DNA of 48,832 nucleotides from Bacteroidota bacterium (GTDB lineage Bacteria > Bacteroidota > Bacteroidia > Chitinophagales > Chitinophagaceae), in the NCBI GenBank assembly GCA_020161535.1, contig JAIUNW010000018.1, positions 1-48,832 of the forward strand, in the 5' to 3' direction. The position numbers were made by a program, and so were the translations under genes. This document shows positions 1 through 7,494 of the stretch, piece by piece; positions within the stretch are counted from its first letter, which is position 1; every line of letters begins with the position of its first letter. The notes under the pieces are model-generated. The model was not told the DNA's origin. It did no database searches and saw only the letters and a program-made list of their open reading frames with translations.

Positions 1-158
1 TGGAAACAAAATCAATTCTCAAAAAACTCAAAACAGCTTCTTTCGCCGCGCAAGTGGACAGGGCTGATATTGAAGATGCGTTGACAAGAGCGGGACTGGA
101 CCTGGAAACGATCATACCGTTTGTGATTAAAGTGCAGCGAGAGGTGACCACTGTTTAA
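1..158 (+). CDS. C-terminal end of an HD-domain phosphohydrolase-like protein (partial)
   Basis: An open frame runs in from the left edge and ends at TAA 156-158, giving about 51 residues. It contains KTASFAAQVDRADIEDA, then a leucine-rich helix and TIIPFVIKVQREV. This resembles the tail of small bacterial HD-superfamily hydrolases, which often end with a segment of the type FA..V.R.DI..G...LG..LDE.I.FV. The catalytic HD motifs would lie outside the window, so function is inferred only from this tail. The stop codon lies inside a GTTTAAGG repeat that begins a longer repeat tract. A start codon spanning the left edge (base 1 preceded by A) cannot be excluded, which would make this a 52-residue ORF. 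Confidence 0.5.
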   Translation, partial: ETKSILKKLKTASFAAQVDRADIEDALTRAGLDLETIIPFVIKVQREVTTV

Positions 159-207
159 GGTTTATGGTTTAATGGTTTAAGGTTGCTGCCGCGGGCGAAG
201 TGGTTTA
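153..207 (+). repeat. Left copy of an inverted repeat with GTTTAAGG heptamer tract
   Basis: Positions 153-180 are degenerate tandem copies of a GGTTTAA-type heptamer. They lead into a core at 175-207 containing GGTTGCTGCCGCG, then GCGA and GTGGTTTA. The reverse complement of 1530-1562 matches this core over 33 bp with 2 mismatches (G/T and A/G). Beyond the core both copies continue to TTGACA and a G-rich stretch with a short gap. The stop codon of the upstream gene lies in the first GTTTAAGG. Confidence 0.8.
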
Positions 208-355
208 TTGACATGGGAAATGGGTTTTTGCGAAGGGATTTTAGCTCATTTGATGGGATATTGTTTACAAGTGATAGTAGGAATGCAAGGGGGAACGCAA
301 ACGGTTGGCAGTTGTTTGCAGGTTGGTTGTGTTTTTGGGGCTTGAGCGGCTGGAA

Positions 356-1270
356 TCATTTAAAGCTGATGATTAATGGCATGTGGTCGCTGTAGGCCGA
401 CCAGGTTTGGAATTCGCCCACTTCGACCTTGGTTAAACGTTTTAGGAAATCGTTGGAAGCAAAACAGTAGTCGAGGTGATAGGGCCGCTCTTTTTTTCTG
501 TATAGATACAAAGTGGGGTGTAGTTCGCTGCCTTGCACCAGGTTGAAATAGTGGTGGTACAGGCTGTGAACGCCTTTCGCCGCCAGCTTTTTCACCACGG
601 CCGAGTGATTGCCTTCCCGCCTTGGCCGATCCCAGATGGTATTGCTGTTGAAATCGCCTATCAGGATGGTGCGCGTGTTTTTAATCAGTGCATCGTAGCG
701 CTGCAATGCTTTCCAAACCTGCTCCACATACTGGCCATCGGGGTCGTTCGGGTTGTTTGCCCAAATGGCAAAAAGGGTGAACGAAAATCGGCCGTTGGAC
801 ACGGCAATGGGTACAATCATTTTCAATTGATCGTCGTATACATCCAACACCTGAAACCGAAAATCGGAATAAGAAAATACGCCCAACCCTTTGTTCAAAT
901 TATGACCAAACCACAAGCTGTCCGTTGGCTTTGGCACCGAGGCGCCCGCCCTTGCATTCGTCGTAGCGCTTGCCGGTGCATTTGCTGACGTTTTTGCTGG
1001 TGCATTTGCTGCTGCACTTGCTGATGCATTTGCTGGCGTTTTTGCTGCTGAACTTGCTGATGCATTTACTGGTGTATTTGCTGCTGCACTTGTTGGTGCT
1101 TTTGTAGATGCATTTGATGGTGCATTCGTTGTTGCGACCGCTTTTCCGCCAAACACGTGTTTGTCAAGGTGTTCACATTCAGGCACTACCAGTATATCAG
1201 GTTGCTGTGCCAGCATCAGGTCTGCTTTCTTTCGAAAAGCCATATTGCAATTCCAGGTAATAATCTTCAT
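356..1270 (-). CDS. Endonuclease/exonuclease/phosphatase family protein with low-complexity insert
   Basis: A 304-residue protein of the EEP superfamily (metal-dependent nucleases and phosphodiesterases of the exonuclease III / DNase I fold). The signature residues are present in order: TWNCN near residue 5, PECEH near 30, GDFNSN about two thirds along, and SDHMP near the C-terminus. The ATG at 1270 is preferred over the TTG three codons upstream because MKIITWNCN is the usual start of this domain. Residues about 41-116 are a Thr/Ala/Asn/Pro/Ser-rich insert between the PECE motif and the SLWFG strand. No signal peptide is seen. It is the only gene between two inverted repeats and is convergent with the HD-type gene. 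Substrate is unknown. Confidence 0.85.
   Translation of the reverse strand: MKIITWNCNMAFRKKADLMLAQQPDILVVPECEHLDKHVFGGKAVATTNAPSNASTKAPTSAAANTPVNASASSAAKTPANASASAAANAPAKTSANAPASATTNARAGASVPKPTDSLWFGHNLNKGLGVFSYSDFRFQVLDVYDDQLKMIVPIAVSNGRFSFTLFAIWANNPNDPDGQYVEQVWKALQRYDALIKNTRTILIGDFNSNTIWDRPRREGNHSAVVKKLAAKGVHSLYHHYFNLVQGSELHPTLYLYRKKERPYHLDYCFASNDFLKRLTKVEVGEFQTWSAYSDHMPLIISFK
923..1150 (-). repeat. Low-complexity tandem repeat coding the Ala/Thr/Asn/Pro-rich insert
   Basis: Within the EEP gene the plus strand shows repeated blocks built from GCATTTGCTG, GCTGCTGCACTT and GTTTTTGCTG. A period near 36 bp (12 residues) is visible as TPVNASASSAAK followed by TPANASASAAAN, with more degenerate units on both sides. 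All units stay in frame. This looks like expansion of a short linker by slippage or unequal recombination. Confidence 0.8.
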
Positions 1271-1529
1271 ATTGCCCAACCCGATAAAAGTCTAGCGCGT
1301 TATGTCAAATTGTTGCTACCGCATCTCCTTGTCAAAGCTACCTATCACGACTGCTAAAGTCTATTATCCTATAAGTCACATCAAATAGCTTCGTTAGTAC
1401 TTCATGGGCCCAATCATCTATCAGCGCTTCTACAGCATATCACATTCTCACTCGCCTATTGCTGTCATGGTCGCATAACAACGATGGTAACGACGCGCTA
1501 AAACCCGCCACCGGATTGTCAATAACCCC
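1271..1529. other. Intergenic stretch, no gene seen
   Basis: Together with the repeat at 1530-1584 this makes a gap of about 308 bases between the EEP start and the Nudix gene stop. I see no convincing ORF, hairpin with T-tract, tRNA or consensus promoter in it. It must hold the EEP promoter, but no perfect TAnnTTTG is present directly upstream of 1270. Confidence 0.5.
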
Positions 1530-1584
1530 TAAACCACCTCGCACGCGGCAGCAACCTTAAACTCTTAAACTTGAAACCTTAAAC
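1530..1584 (-). repeat. Right copy of the inverted repeat with heptamer tract
   Basis: On the minus strand this reads GTTTAAGG, degenerate heptamers, then the 33-bp core (1562 down to 1530) containing GGTTGCTGCCGCG and GCGAGGTGGTTTA. It mirrors the copy at 153-207. The Nudix gene stop codon (1581-1579) lies in its first GTTTAAGG, exactly as the HD-type gene stop lies in the left copy. Confidence 0.8.
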
Positions 1585-2271
1585 TCTTAGGGCTTCTTCT
1601 CCTTTTTTGAAAGCATATAATTTCCCCGGCCTATGCGGCACATCCACTTCCAGCTCATTCAAATCTTCCAGCCAGTCTTTGATGAAAAACTTCTTGCGGA
1701 AATTGCGGCGGTCAAAAGCAGTATCGAAAATCGCTTCGTAGAGGGCTTGCATTTCGCGCAGCGAAAACTTTTTCGGCAGCAGGTTGAAGGCCACGGGATG
1801 GTCTTCCACTTTTTCACGCAGGCGCTGCAAGCAGCTTTGCAGAATAGCGAAATGGTCAAAGGCCATCTCCTTGATGGCATGCACCGGATGCCAGTGCAAA
1901 TCGTTTTCCGACAATTGTATGGTCAGGTCCTTGCAATTCACCAGCGATATATAGGTGGTGGTGATCACCCGGCCTGCAGGGTGACGATCCACCTTGCCGA
2001 AAGTATGGACCTGTTCCAGGTACACGTCAGACAAACCGGCACGTTCGCGTAGAATCCGGTAAGACGCCGCATCGAGGTCTTCATCCGGCTTCACCAGGTC
2101 GCCCAAAAGCGACAGTTTGCCCTTGTATTCAGCAATATTACAATTGATGACCAGCACCTTTAGTTCACCATCCGCAAAGCCAAAAATTACCAGGTCAACG
2201 GAAAGGGCTATCCGAAAATAATCTTTGTCACTCAACTCCCCGTAATGGCTAAACCTCGAATATGGCTTCAT
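1579..2271 (-). CDS. Nudix-domain transcriptional regulator (NrtR/AraR-like)
   Basis: A 230-residue protein with an N-terminal Nudix fold (residues about 20-150) and a C-terminal winged-helix region (about 155-225, containing PKKFSLREMQALYEAIF and RRNFRKKF). This architecture is that of NrtR and of the Bacteroidota sugar regulators of the AraR type. The Nudix box is degenerate: where the consensus needs G-x5-E-x7-R-E-U-x-E-E, this protein has D for the G and RILRER for the REUxEE part. Loss of those glutamates argues against hydrolysis and for ligand sensing. It is divergent from ligA with 64 bp between starts, and a perfect TATTTTTG lies upstream. Its last codons are encoded by the start of the repeat at 1530-1584. 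Effector and targets cannot be read from the window. Confidence 0.85.
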   Translation of the reverse strand: MKPYSRFSHYGELSDKDYFRIALSVDLVIFGFADGELKVLVINCNIAEYKGKLSLLGDLVKPDEDLDAASYRILRERAGLSDVYLEQVHTFGKVDRHPAGRVITTTYISLVNCKDLTIQLSENDLHWHPVHAIKEMAFDHFAILQSCLQRLREKVEDHPVAFNLLPKKFSLREMQALYEAIFDTAFDRRNFRKKFFIKDWLEDLNELEVDVPHRPGKLYAFKKGEEALRV

Positions 2272-2296
2272 GCGGCAATCTGTGGTTATATCGATT

Positions 2297-2304
2297 CAAA
2301 AATA
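2297..2304 (-). promoter_or_regulatory. Bacteroidota -7 element for the Nudix regulator
   Basis: The minus strand reads TATTTTTG, a perfect TAnnTTTG, 25 nt before the ATG at 2271. A TTTC lies 20 nt further upstream in the -33 position. Confidence 0.6.
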
Positions 2305-2335
2305 GACCTTTAGCTTTATAGTTTGAAACGGCACC

Positions 2336-4426
2336 ATGTATAACGCAACTTCCACCAAAGAATTACAGTCGGCAGGCAGCTCATTTTTAAAGGCCCTGCC
2401 CGCGATCGACGTCGCCCAAATCGAAAAACTACGTGATGTGCTTCGCTTTCATGAGTATCGTTACTATGTGCTCGACGAACCGTTGATCGCCGATGAAGAA
2501 TACGACCGGCTCTATAAAGCGTTGGCGGCTATGGAAAAGCAGCACCCGGAACTGGTGACAAAAGATTCGCCCACGCAACGAGTGGCCGGTGCGCTGAACA
2601 CAGCGTTCCCCACGGTAAGCCACCTGGTGCCGATGCTTTCGCTCGATAACAGTTACAATGCCGACGACCTGGTCGATTGGGATCGCCGGGTGCGGGAAGG
2701 CGCGGGCCAAAGCGAAGTCGATTACTGCGTTGAACCCAAATTCGATGGCGCTTCCATCTCCCTGATTTATGAGGATGACCTGCTCACCCGGGGTGCAACA
2801 CGCGGCGATGGGGTGCAGGGCGATGATATCACGACCAATATCCGGCAGATTCGTTCCGTGCCACTCTCAGCGCGGTTTTCAGACTATGGCATCCAGCAGA
2901 TTGAGATTCGGGGCGAAGTGCTGCTCACCAAAAAACATTTCAAAGCCTTCAACGATAAACTGGCCGAACAAAACCTGCCACCGTTGGCCAATCCGCGCAA
3001 TGCCGCTTCGGGCTCACTGCGCATCAAAGACCCGGAAGAAGTGCGCCGCCGCAACCTCGAAGCTTTTCTATACAATGTGAGTTACCATGTGGATGCCGGT
3101 GTTCCGAACAAAGTGCTCGAAACACATGCAGGCACGCTGAAAATGTTGTGGGACCTGGGTTTCCGCAGCCCGGAAAAAGAAAAAAAAGTAATCCGCGGCA
3201 TTAAGGGCGTCATCGACTATTGTCAAACTTTTGAAGCGGGGCGCGACGACCTGCCCTATGAAATCGATGGCATGGTGGTTAAAGTGAATTCGCTCGAGTT
3301 GCAAGACAAACTGGGCATGACCACCCACCACCCACGCTGGGCCATCGCCTATAAATTCAAAGCACGCCAGGCCACCAGTAAACTGCGGGCCGTAGAATTT
3401 CAGGTAGGTCGCACCGGCGCCATCACACCGGTGGCCAAGATAGATCCTGTGCCCATTGGTGGAGTAACGGTGGGCTCTATCAGCTTGTTTAACGAAGACG
3501 TGATTCGCGAAAAAGACCTGATGATAGGCGATAGCGTGCTGGTTGAACGCGCGGGCGATGTAATTCCCTATATTGTTAAGTCGCTGCCCGAAACACGTAA
3601 CGGTCTTGAACAACCGATTGTATTCCCAACCGATTGTCCGCAGTGCAAAAGCAAACTCTTTAAAGAACCCGGCGAAGCCGTATGGCGTTGCGTCAATATA
3701 GACTGCCCCGCACAGGTAGTGGAGCGGATTATTCATTTTGTGTCGAAAGATGCGATGGACATTCGCAGTTTTGGGGAAGCCAATGTGCGAAAATTCCACG
3801 AACTGGGTTTTCTGCCCGACATCCCTTCGGTGTATCGACTCCCTTTTGATAAGATCAGGCAGATGGAAGGTTTTGGCGAAAAATCAATCACCAACTTGTC
3901 CGCCGCCATCGAAACATCGAAACAACAACCCCTGCATCGACTGATTTTTGCCCTGGGCATCCGGTTTGTGGGTGAAACAACGGCCAAGACCCTGGCGCAG
4001 CAGGTGAGCCACCTGCGCGACCTTGCAGGCTTAAGCCTGGAACAATTACAGTCGATTGAAGATGTGGGCGTTAAAGTGGCCAGCAGCATTCACCAGTTTT
4101 TCGCCAACAACGCGAATTTGAAACTGATCGATGAACTGGAGACCCTGGGACTCAACCTGCAACGCGGCCAGCAAGCGACGCAGGCGGGTGGCAGCCTCCA
4201 CGAACAGACTTTTCTGTTCACCGGTACTTTGTCGAAGCTGAAACGATCTGAAGCCGAGGCCATGGTAGAGGCGCAGGGCGGCAAATTGCTCAGCGGGGTG
4301 AGCAGCAAACTGAACTACCTGGTGGTGGGTGAAGACGCCGGGTCGAAACTCGAAAAGGCAAAGAAGATTCCCCAGATAAATATCCTGACAGAAGAACAGT
4401 TCATTAAAATGATCGGGAATCAGTAA
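2336..4426 (+). CDS. ligA: NAD-dependent DNA ligase LigA
   Basis: A 696-residue bacterial LigA, near the family norm of about 670 plus an N-terminal extension of roughly 25 residues. It seals nicks in duplex DNA using NAD+. Domains in order: Ia domain with the HEYRYYVLDEP and EYDRLY motifs (about 39-60), adenylation domain with the KFDGAS motif (active-site lysine 135), OB fold (about 335-420), four-cysteine zinc finger (CPQC and CVNIDC, about 435-458), helix-hairpin-helix region, and C-terminal BRCT (about 620-696). No key residue is missing. It is divergent from the Nudix regulator and 19 bp upstream of the HNH gene, which may be cotranscribed. Confidence 0.98.
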   Translation: MYNATSTKELQSAGSSFLKALPAIDVAQIEKLRDVLRFHEYRYYVLDEPLIADEEYDRLYKALAAMEKQHPELVTKDSPTQRVAGALNTAFPTVSHLVPMLSLDNSYNADDLVDWDRRVREGAGQSEVDYCVEPKFDGASISLIYEDDLLTRGATRGDGVQGDDITTNIRQIRSVPLSARFSDYGIQQIEIRGEVLLTKKHFKAFNDKLAEQNLPPLANPRNAASGSLRIKDPEEVRRRNLEAFLYNVSYHVDAGVPNKVLETHAGTLKMLWDLGFRSPEKEKKVIRGIKGVIDYCQTFEAGRDDLPYEIDGMVVKVNSLELQDKLGMTTHHPRWAIAYKFKARQATSKLRAVEFQVGRTGAITPVAKIDPVPIGGVTVGSISLFNEDVIREKDLMIGDSVLVERAGDVIPYIVKSLPETRNGLEQPIVFPTDCPQCKSKLFKEPGEAVWRCVNIDCPAQVVERIIHFVSKDAMDIRSFGEANVRKFHELGFLPDIPSVYRLPFDKIRQMEGFGEKSITNLSAAIETSKQQPLHRLIFALGIRFVGETTAKTLAQQVSHLRDLAGLSLEQLQSIEDVGVKVASSIHQFFANNANLKLIDELETLGLNLQRGQQATQAGGSLHEQTFLFTGTLSKLKRSEAEAMVEAQGGKLLSGVSSKLNYLVVGEDAGSKLEKAKKIPQINILTEEQFIKMIGNQ

Positions 4427-4445
4427 CTTTCAAAAAAAGGGCCAT

Positions 4446-5009
4446 ATGATCAAATCACTCACAGGTGAAAGCTGGAAGCCCCTGCAATTTCCCGGTTGGA
4501 AAGAACTCCGTAAACAATATGCGTTATCATCTCATGGCCGCGTGGCCAGCTTTACCGAAACGGTGAGCGAAGATGGAAAATTGTTAAGCGGATCGCTGAC
4601 TACCGGTTACAAAACCCTGAACCTGCACCGACCGGGTAACAATGGAACCTTGTATGTGCACCGCGAAATCGCGCGGCTTTTCCTGAAGAAGCCATCCCCC
4701 AAACACCGTTACGTGATTCATGTTAATCACGACAAAACCGACAATGCTGTTAAAAACCTGAAATGGGCCACGCTGGATGAAATGATTAAGCACCAGCAAG
4801 AGAGTCCGGCGAAAAGGGCTTACAAAAAAGTACAGGCCAGTCGTTCCACCGGATTGAAATTAAACGCATCGCAAGTAAAGTCGATCAAGAAGACACTCGG
4901 TGCGAAGAACAGAACCCAAACCATTCGCCAGCTCGCCGATAAATACGGCGTTAGCGAGATGACCCTCTACCGCATCAAAAGCGGGGAGAACTGGGGAAAG
5001 ATCAAATGA
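4446..5009 (+). CDS. NUMOD4 / HNH endonuclease-like protein
   Basis: A 187-residue protein with three parts. Residues about 8-50 resemble NUMOD4, the DNA-binding module of homing endonucleases (W.PL.FPGW...YA.SSHGRVASF). Residues about 65-120 resemble an HNH_3 nuclease core (VHREIARLF, then IHVNHDKTDN and NLKWAT). The C-terminal 50 residues form a helix-turn-helix (RQLADKYGVSEMTLYRIKSGENW). The catalytic-type His and Asn positions are present. It is a free-standing gene 19 bp after ligA and is followed by a clear terminator, so the two may form one transcript. Nuclease versus DNA-binding regulator cannot be settled from sequence. Confidence 0.85.
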   Translation: MIKSLTGESWKPLQFPGWKELRKQYALSSHGRVASFTETVSEDGKLLSGSLTTGYKTLNLHRPGNNGTLYVHREIARLFLKKPSPKHRYVIHVNHDKTDNAVKNLKWATLDEMIKHQQESPAKRAYKKVQASRSTGLKLNASQVKSIKKTLGAKNRTQTIRQLADKYGVSEMTLYRIKSGENWGKIK

Positions 5010-5030
5010 TTGCCGCTATGAAAACGATTT

Positions 5031-5056
5031 AAACCGGACCCTGTTCCGGTTTTTTT
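5031..5056 (+). terminator. Intrinsic terminator after the ligA-HNH pair
   Basis: AAACCGGA (5031-5038) pairs perfectly with TCCGGTTT (5045-5052) around a 6-nt loop, and a run of T continues to 5056. It lies 21 bp after the HNH stop. Confidence 0.9.
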
Positions 5057-5072
5057 AATTCAAATTGTAGTT

Positions 5073-5744
5073 ATGTTATCTACTGCCAGCTTCAGTTTCC
5101 TGAAATCATTGAAGAAGAACAACGATAAGGCTTGGTTTGACGCGCATCGCCCAGCCTACGAAACGGCCAAAAAAGAGGTAGAACAATTTGTGCAATCGGT
5201 GATTGACGCCCAGTCCAAAACCGACAGCAGCATCGCCGCCATAAAAGCGAAAGAAACCTTGTTTCGCATCAACCGCGATGTTCGGTTCGCGAAAGACAAA
5301 TCGCCTTACAAAACAAATTTTGGCGCCTTCATCAATTCCGATGGCCGCAAGGCAATGACGCCGGGTTATTATATGCATATTGAGCCGGGAAAAAGTTTTG
5401 TGGGTGGTGGATTGTATATGCCTTCACCGGCCGACCTAAAAGCTGTTCGGCAGGAAATAGAGTATAACCTGCCGGCTTTCAAAAAAATCATCGAAGCGAA
5501 ACCATTTATAAAAATCTTTGGTGGCTTGTCGAATGAACCTGAATGGAAACTCAGCCGGGTGCCGCAGGGATTTGACAAAGATTCGCCCGCCGCGCCTTAC
5601 CTGCAATACAAAAGTTATGTGGCCATGCAGTTTGTGCCCGACGAGTTGTTAACCGGCAAAAAAGCCAAAAGCACGATTGTAGACGCCTTCGCGGCCCTGC
5701 ATCCGCTGCTCGAATTCTTGCGTACCAATCTAGTTAAAGAATAA
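5073..5744 (+). CDS. DUF2461 domain-containing protein
   Basis: A 223-residue cytoplasmic protein matching the DUF2461 / TIGR02453 family throughout. It starts with FLKSLKKNNDKAWFDAHRPAYE, has the family hallmark RINRDVRFAKDKSPYKTNFGAF near residues 68-90, and GYYMHIEPGKSFVGGGLY near 105. Length is typical. The biochemical function of the family is not established. It starts just after the terminator at 5031-5056 and is followed 13 bp later by the esterase-like gene on the same strand, so those two may share a transcript. Confidence 0.9.
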   Translation: MLSTASFSFLKSLKKNNDKAWFDAHRPAYETAKKEVEQFVQSVIDAQSKTDSSIAAIKAKETLFRINRDVRFAKDKSPYKTNFGAFINSDGRKAMTPGYYMHIEPGKSFVGGGLYMPSPADLKAVRQEIEYNLPAFKKIIEAKPFIKIFGGLSNEPEWKLSRVPQGFDKDSPAAPYLQYKSYVAMQFVPDELLTGKKAKSTIVDAFAALHPLLEFLRTNLVKE

Positions 5745-5757
5745 CCTACTAACTACC

Positions 5758-7473
5758 ATGTATATGCGCATACTGAAACAAATTCTGCTGTTCGCTTGGG
5801 TACTGGGTTTTACTTACAGTGCCTTCTCACAAGAATTCAAAGTTTCGCTGCCTGCGGGCAATAGCAAAAAATACGACGGGCGACTCTTGTTATTGTTGTC
5901 GAGCAATGGCGCTACCGAGCCCCGCTTTCAGATCAGTGATGGCGACGGCACGCAACTGGTGTTTGGCGTCAACGTAGACGACTGGCATAGCGGCACACGA
6001 TCGGTTACCAGTAGCGCATATGGGTATCCGTTAGAAAGCCTGTCGCAGGTGCCCGATGGCGAGTATTATGTGCAGGCGGTGCTTCATGTTTATGAAACCT
6101 TCAAACGCAGCGACGGCCACACGGTTAAACTGCATATGGACCAGGGCGAGGGCCATCACTGGCAATCAGCCCCTGGCAATTTGTATTCGACGCCGGTGAA
6201 AATGCGGTTGAAAAAGGGCGCGGTGCTGTCGGTGAAACTCGACAACCTGATTCCGCCCATCAAAGAGCCGGAAGACACGAAATACATCAAACACATCAAA
6301 ATTCAAAGCAAGCTGCTCACCGCTTTCTGGGGGCGGCCCATGTACCTGGGGGCGCATGTGTTGTTACCCGAAGGCTGGGATACACATCCTGATGTAAAGT
6401 ATCCGCTGGCCATTTTCCACGGCCATTTCCCCGATGATTTCAGTGGCTTCAGCAGCACCCCACCCGACCCGAACCTGAAACCCGACAGCAGTGCGCGGTT
6501 TCGCATAAAAGGCTACAACCGCATTGTGCAGCAGGAAGCCTACGATTTTTACAAACTGTGGACGGGTCCCGATTTTCCACGTGTGTTGGCCATCGAAATT
6601 CAACACGCCACACCCTACTATGATGATTCATATGCCGTGAACACCGCCAATATGGGGCCCTATGGCGATGCCATCACCTATGAACTCATTCCAGAAATTG
6701 AAAAAAGATTTCGCGGCATCGGGCAGGGTTGGGCACGTTTCATGTACGGCGGCTCTACCGGCGGTTGGGAAGTATTGGCCGCACAGGTTTTTTACCCCGA
6801 TGAATACAATGGTTGTTATGCAGCCTGCCCCGATCCCATTGATTTCAGCCGGTACACGGTGGCAGATATCTACAAAGACAAGAATGCTTATTATTCTTCC
6901 ACCAAAAGCTGGAACCCGCAATTGCAGCCGGGTATGCGCAATGGCCTGGGCATCGCCACCAGTACACTTAAGGGCACCTGCCAACGGGAGTTGGCGTTGG
7001 GCGACAACGGTCGCAGCGGCGACCAATGGGATATCTGGGAAGCGACTTTCTCTCCTACTAACGAGCAGGGCTATCCGAAAAGAATCTGGGACCGTAAAAC
7101 AGGGGTGATCGACTCGTCGGTTGCTGCCTATTGGAAAGAACATTACGACCTGACCCATATCATCCGCCGCGACTGGCATAAGATTGGTAATAAACTCGCC
7201 GGCCGGATACATATCTATGTGGGCGAGATGGACAACTATTTCCTGAACCTCGCTGTGTACACAGCAGAAGACATGTTAAAGGGTCTCAGCAACCCTGCAT
7301 GTAACTGCGAAGTAGACTACGAGCCAAGGGCTGAACATTGCTGGAACGGTGATCATACCATTCCTAATTACCTGAGTCGTTTGCGGTATCACCAGCGATT
7401 CATACCTATGTGGACGAAAGAGGTTGAATCGCGCGCACCAGCCGGTGCCGACCTGAAAAGCTGGCGATACTAG
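5758..7473 (+). CDS. Secreted alpha/beta-hydrolase esterase-like protein
   Basis: A 571-residue protein with an N-terminal signal peptide (hydrophobic residues about 8-22 then FSQEF). A beta-rich N-terminal region (about 25-190) is followed by a putative-esterase-type alpha/beta-hydrolase domain. That domain has HVLLPEGWDTHPDVKYPLAIFHGHFP near 200-225 and the nucleophile elbow GGSTGG near 330. A C-terminal HCWNGDH (about 528-534) could supply the catalytic His. The family is related to Putative_esterase (PF00756-like) proteins, but substrate is not known. Two in-frame ATGs (5758, 5764) are possible starts. It is convergent with the antiporter gene, with 21 bp between stops. Confidence 0.75.
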   Translation: MYMRILKQILLFAWVLGFTYSAFSQEFKVSLPAGNSKKYDGRLLLLLSSNGATEPRFQISDGDGTQLVFGVNVDDWHSGTRSVTSSAYGYPLESLSQVPDGEYYVQAVLHVYETFKRSDGHTVKLHMDQGEGHHWQSAPGNLYSTPVKMRLKKGAVLSVKLDNLIPPIKEPEDTKYIKHIKIQSKLLTAFWGRPMYLGAHVLLPEGWDTHPDVKYPLAIFHGHFPDDFSGFSSTPPDPNLKPDSSARFRIKGYNRIVQQEAYDFYKLWTGPDFPRVLAIEIQHATPYYDDSYAVNTANMGPYGDAITYELIPEIEKRFRGIGQGWARFMYGGSTGGWEVLAAQVFYPDEYNGCYAACPDPIDFSRYTVADIYKDKNAYYSSTKSWNPQLQPGMRNGLGIATSTLKGTCQRELALGDNGRSGDQWDIWEATFSPTNEQGYPKRIWDRKTGVIDSSVAAYWKEHYDLTHIIRRDWHKIGNKLAGRIHIYVGEMDNYFLNLAVYTAEDMLKGLSNPACNCEVDYEPRAEHCWNGDHTIPNYLSRLRYHQRFIPMWTKEVESRAPAGADLKSWRY

Positions 7474-7494
7474 TTTTGGCGACAGGCATGCGCC

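Noticed and set aside
183..395. 70-residue plus-strand ORF
   Set aside because: It starts inside the left repeat core and overlaps the end of the EEP gene antisense. No recognisable domain and no promoter.
923..1150. Possible CRISPR-like repeat array
   Set aside because: Units are contiguous, degenerate and in frame with a coding sequence, with no regular spacers and no cas genes.
3068..3799. Long minus-strand ORF of 243 codons
   Set aside because: It lies wholly antisense to ligA, whose family match is continuous through this region; composition mirrors the opposite frame.
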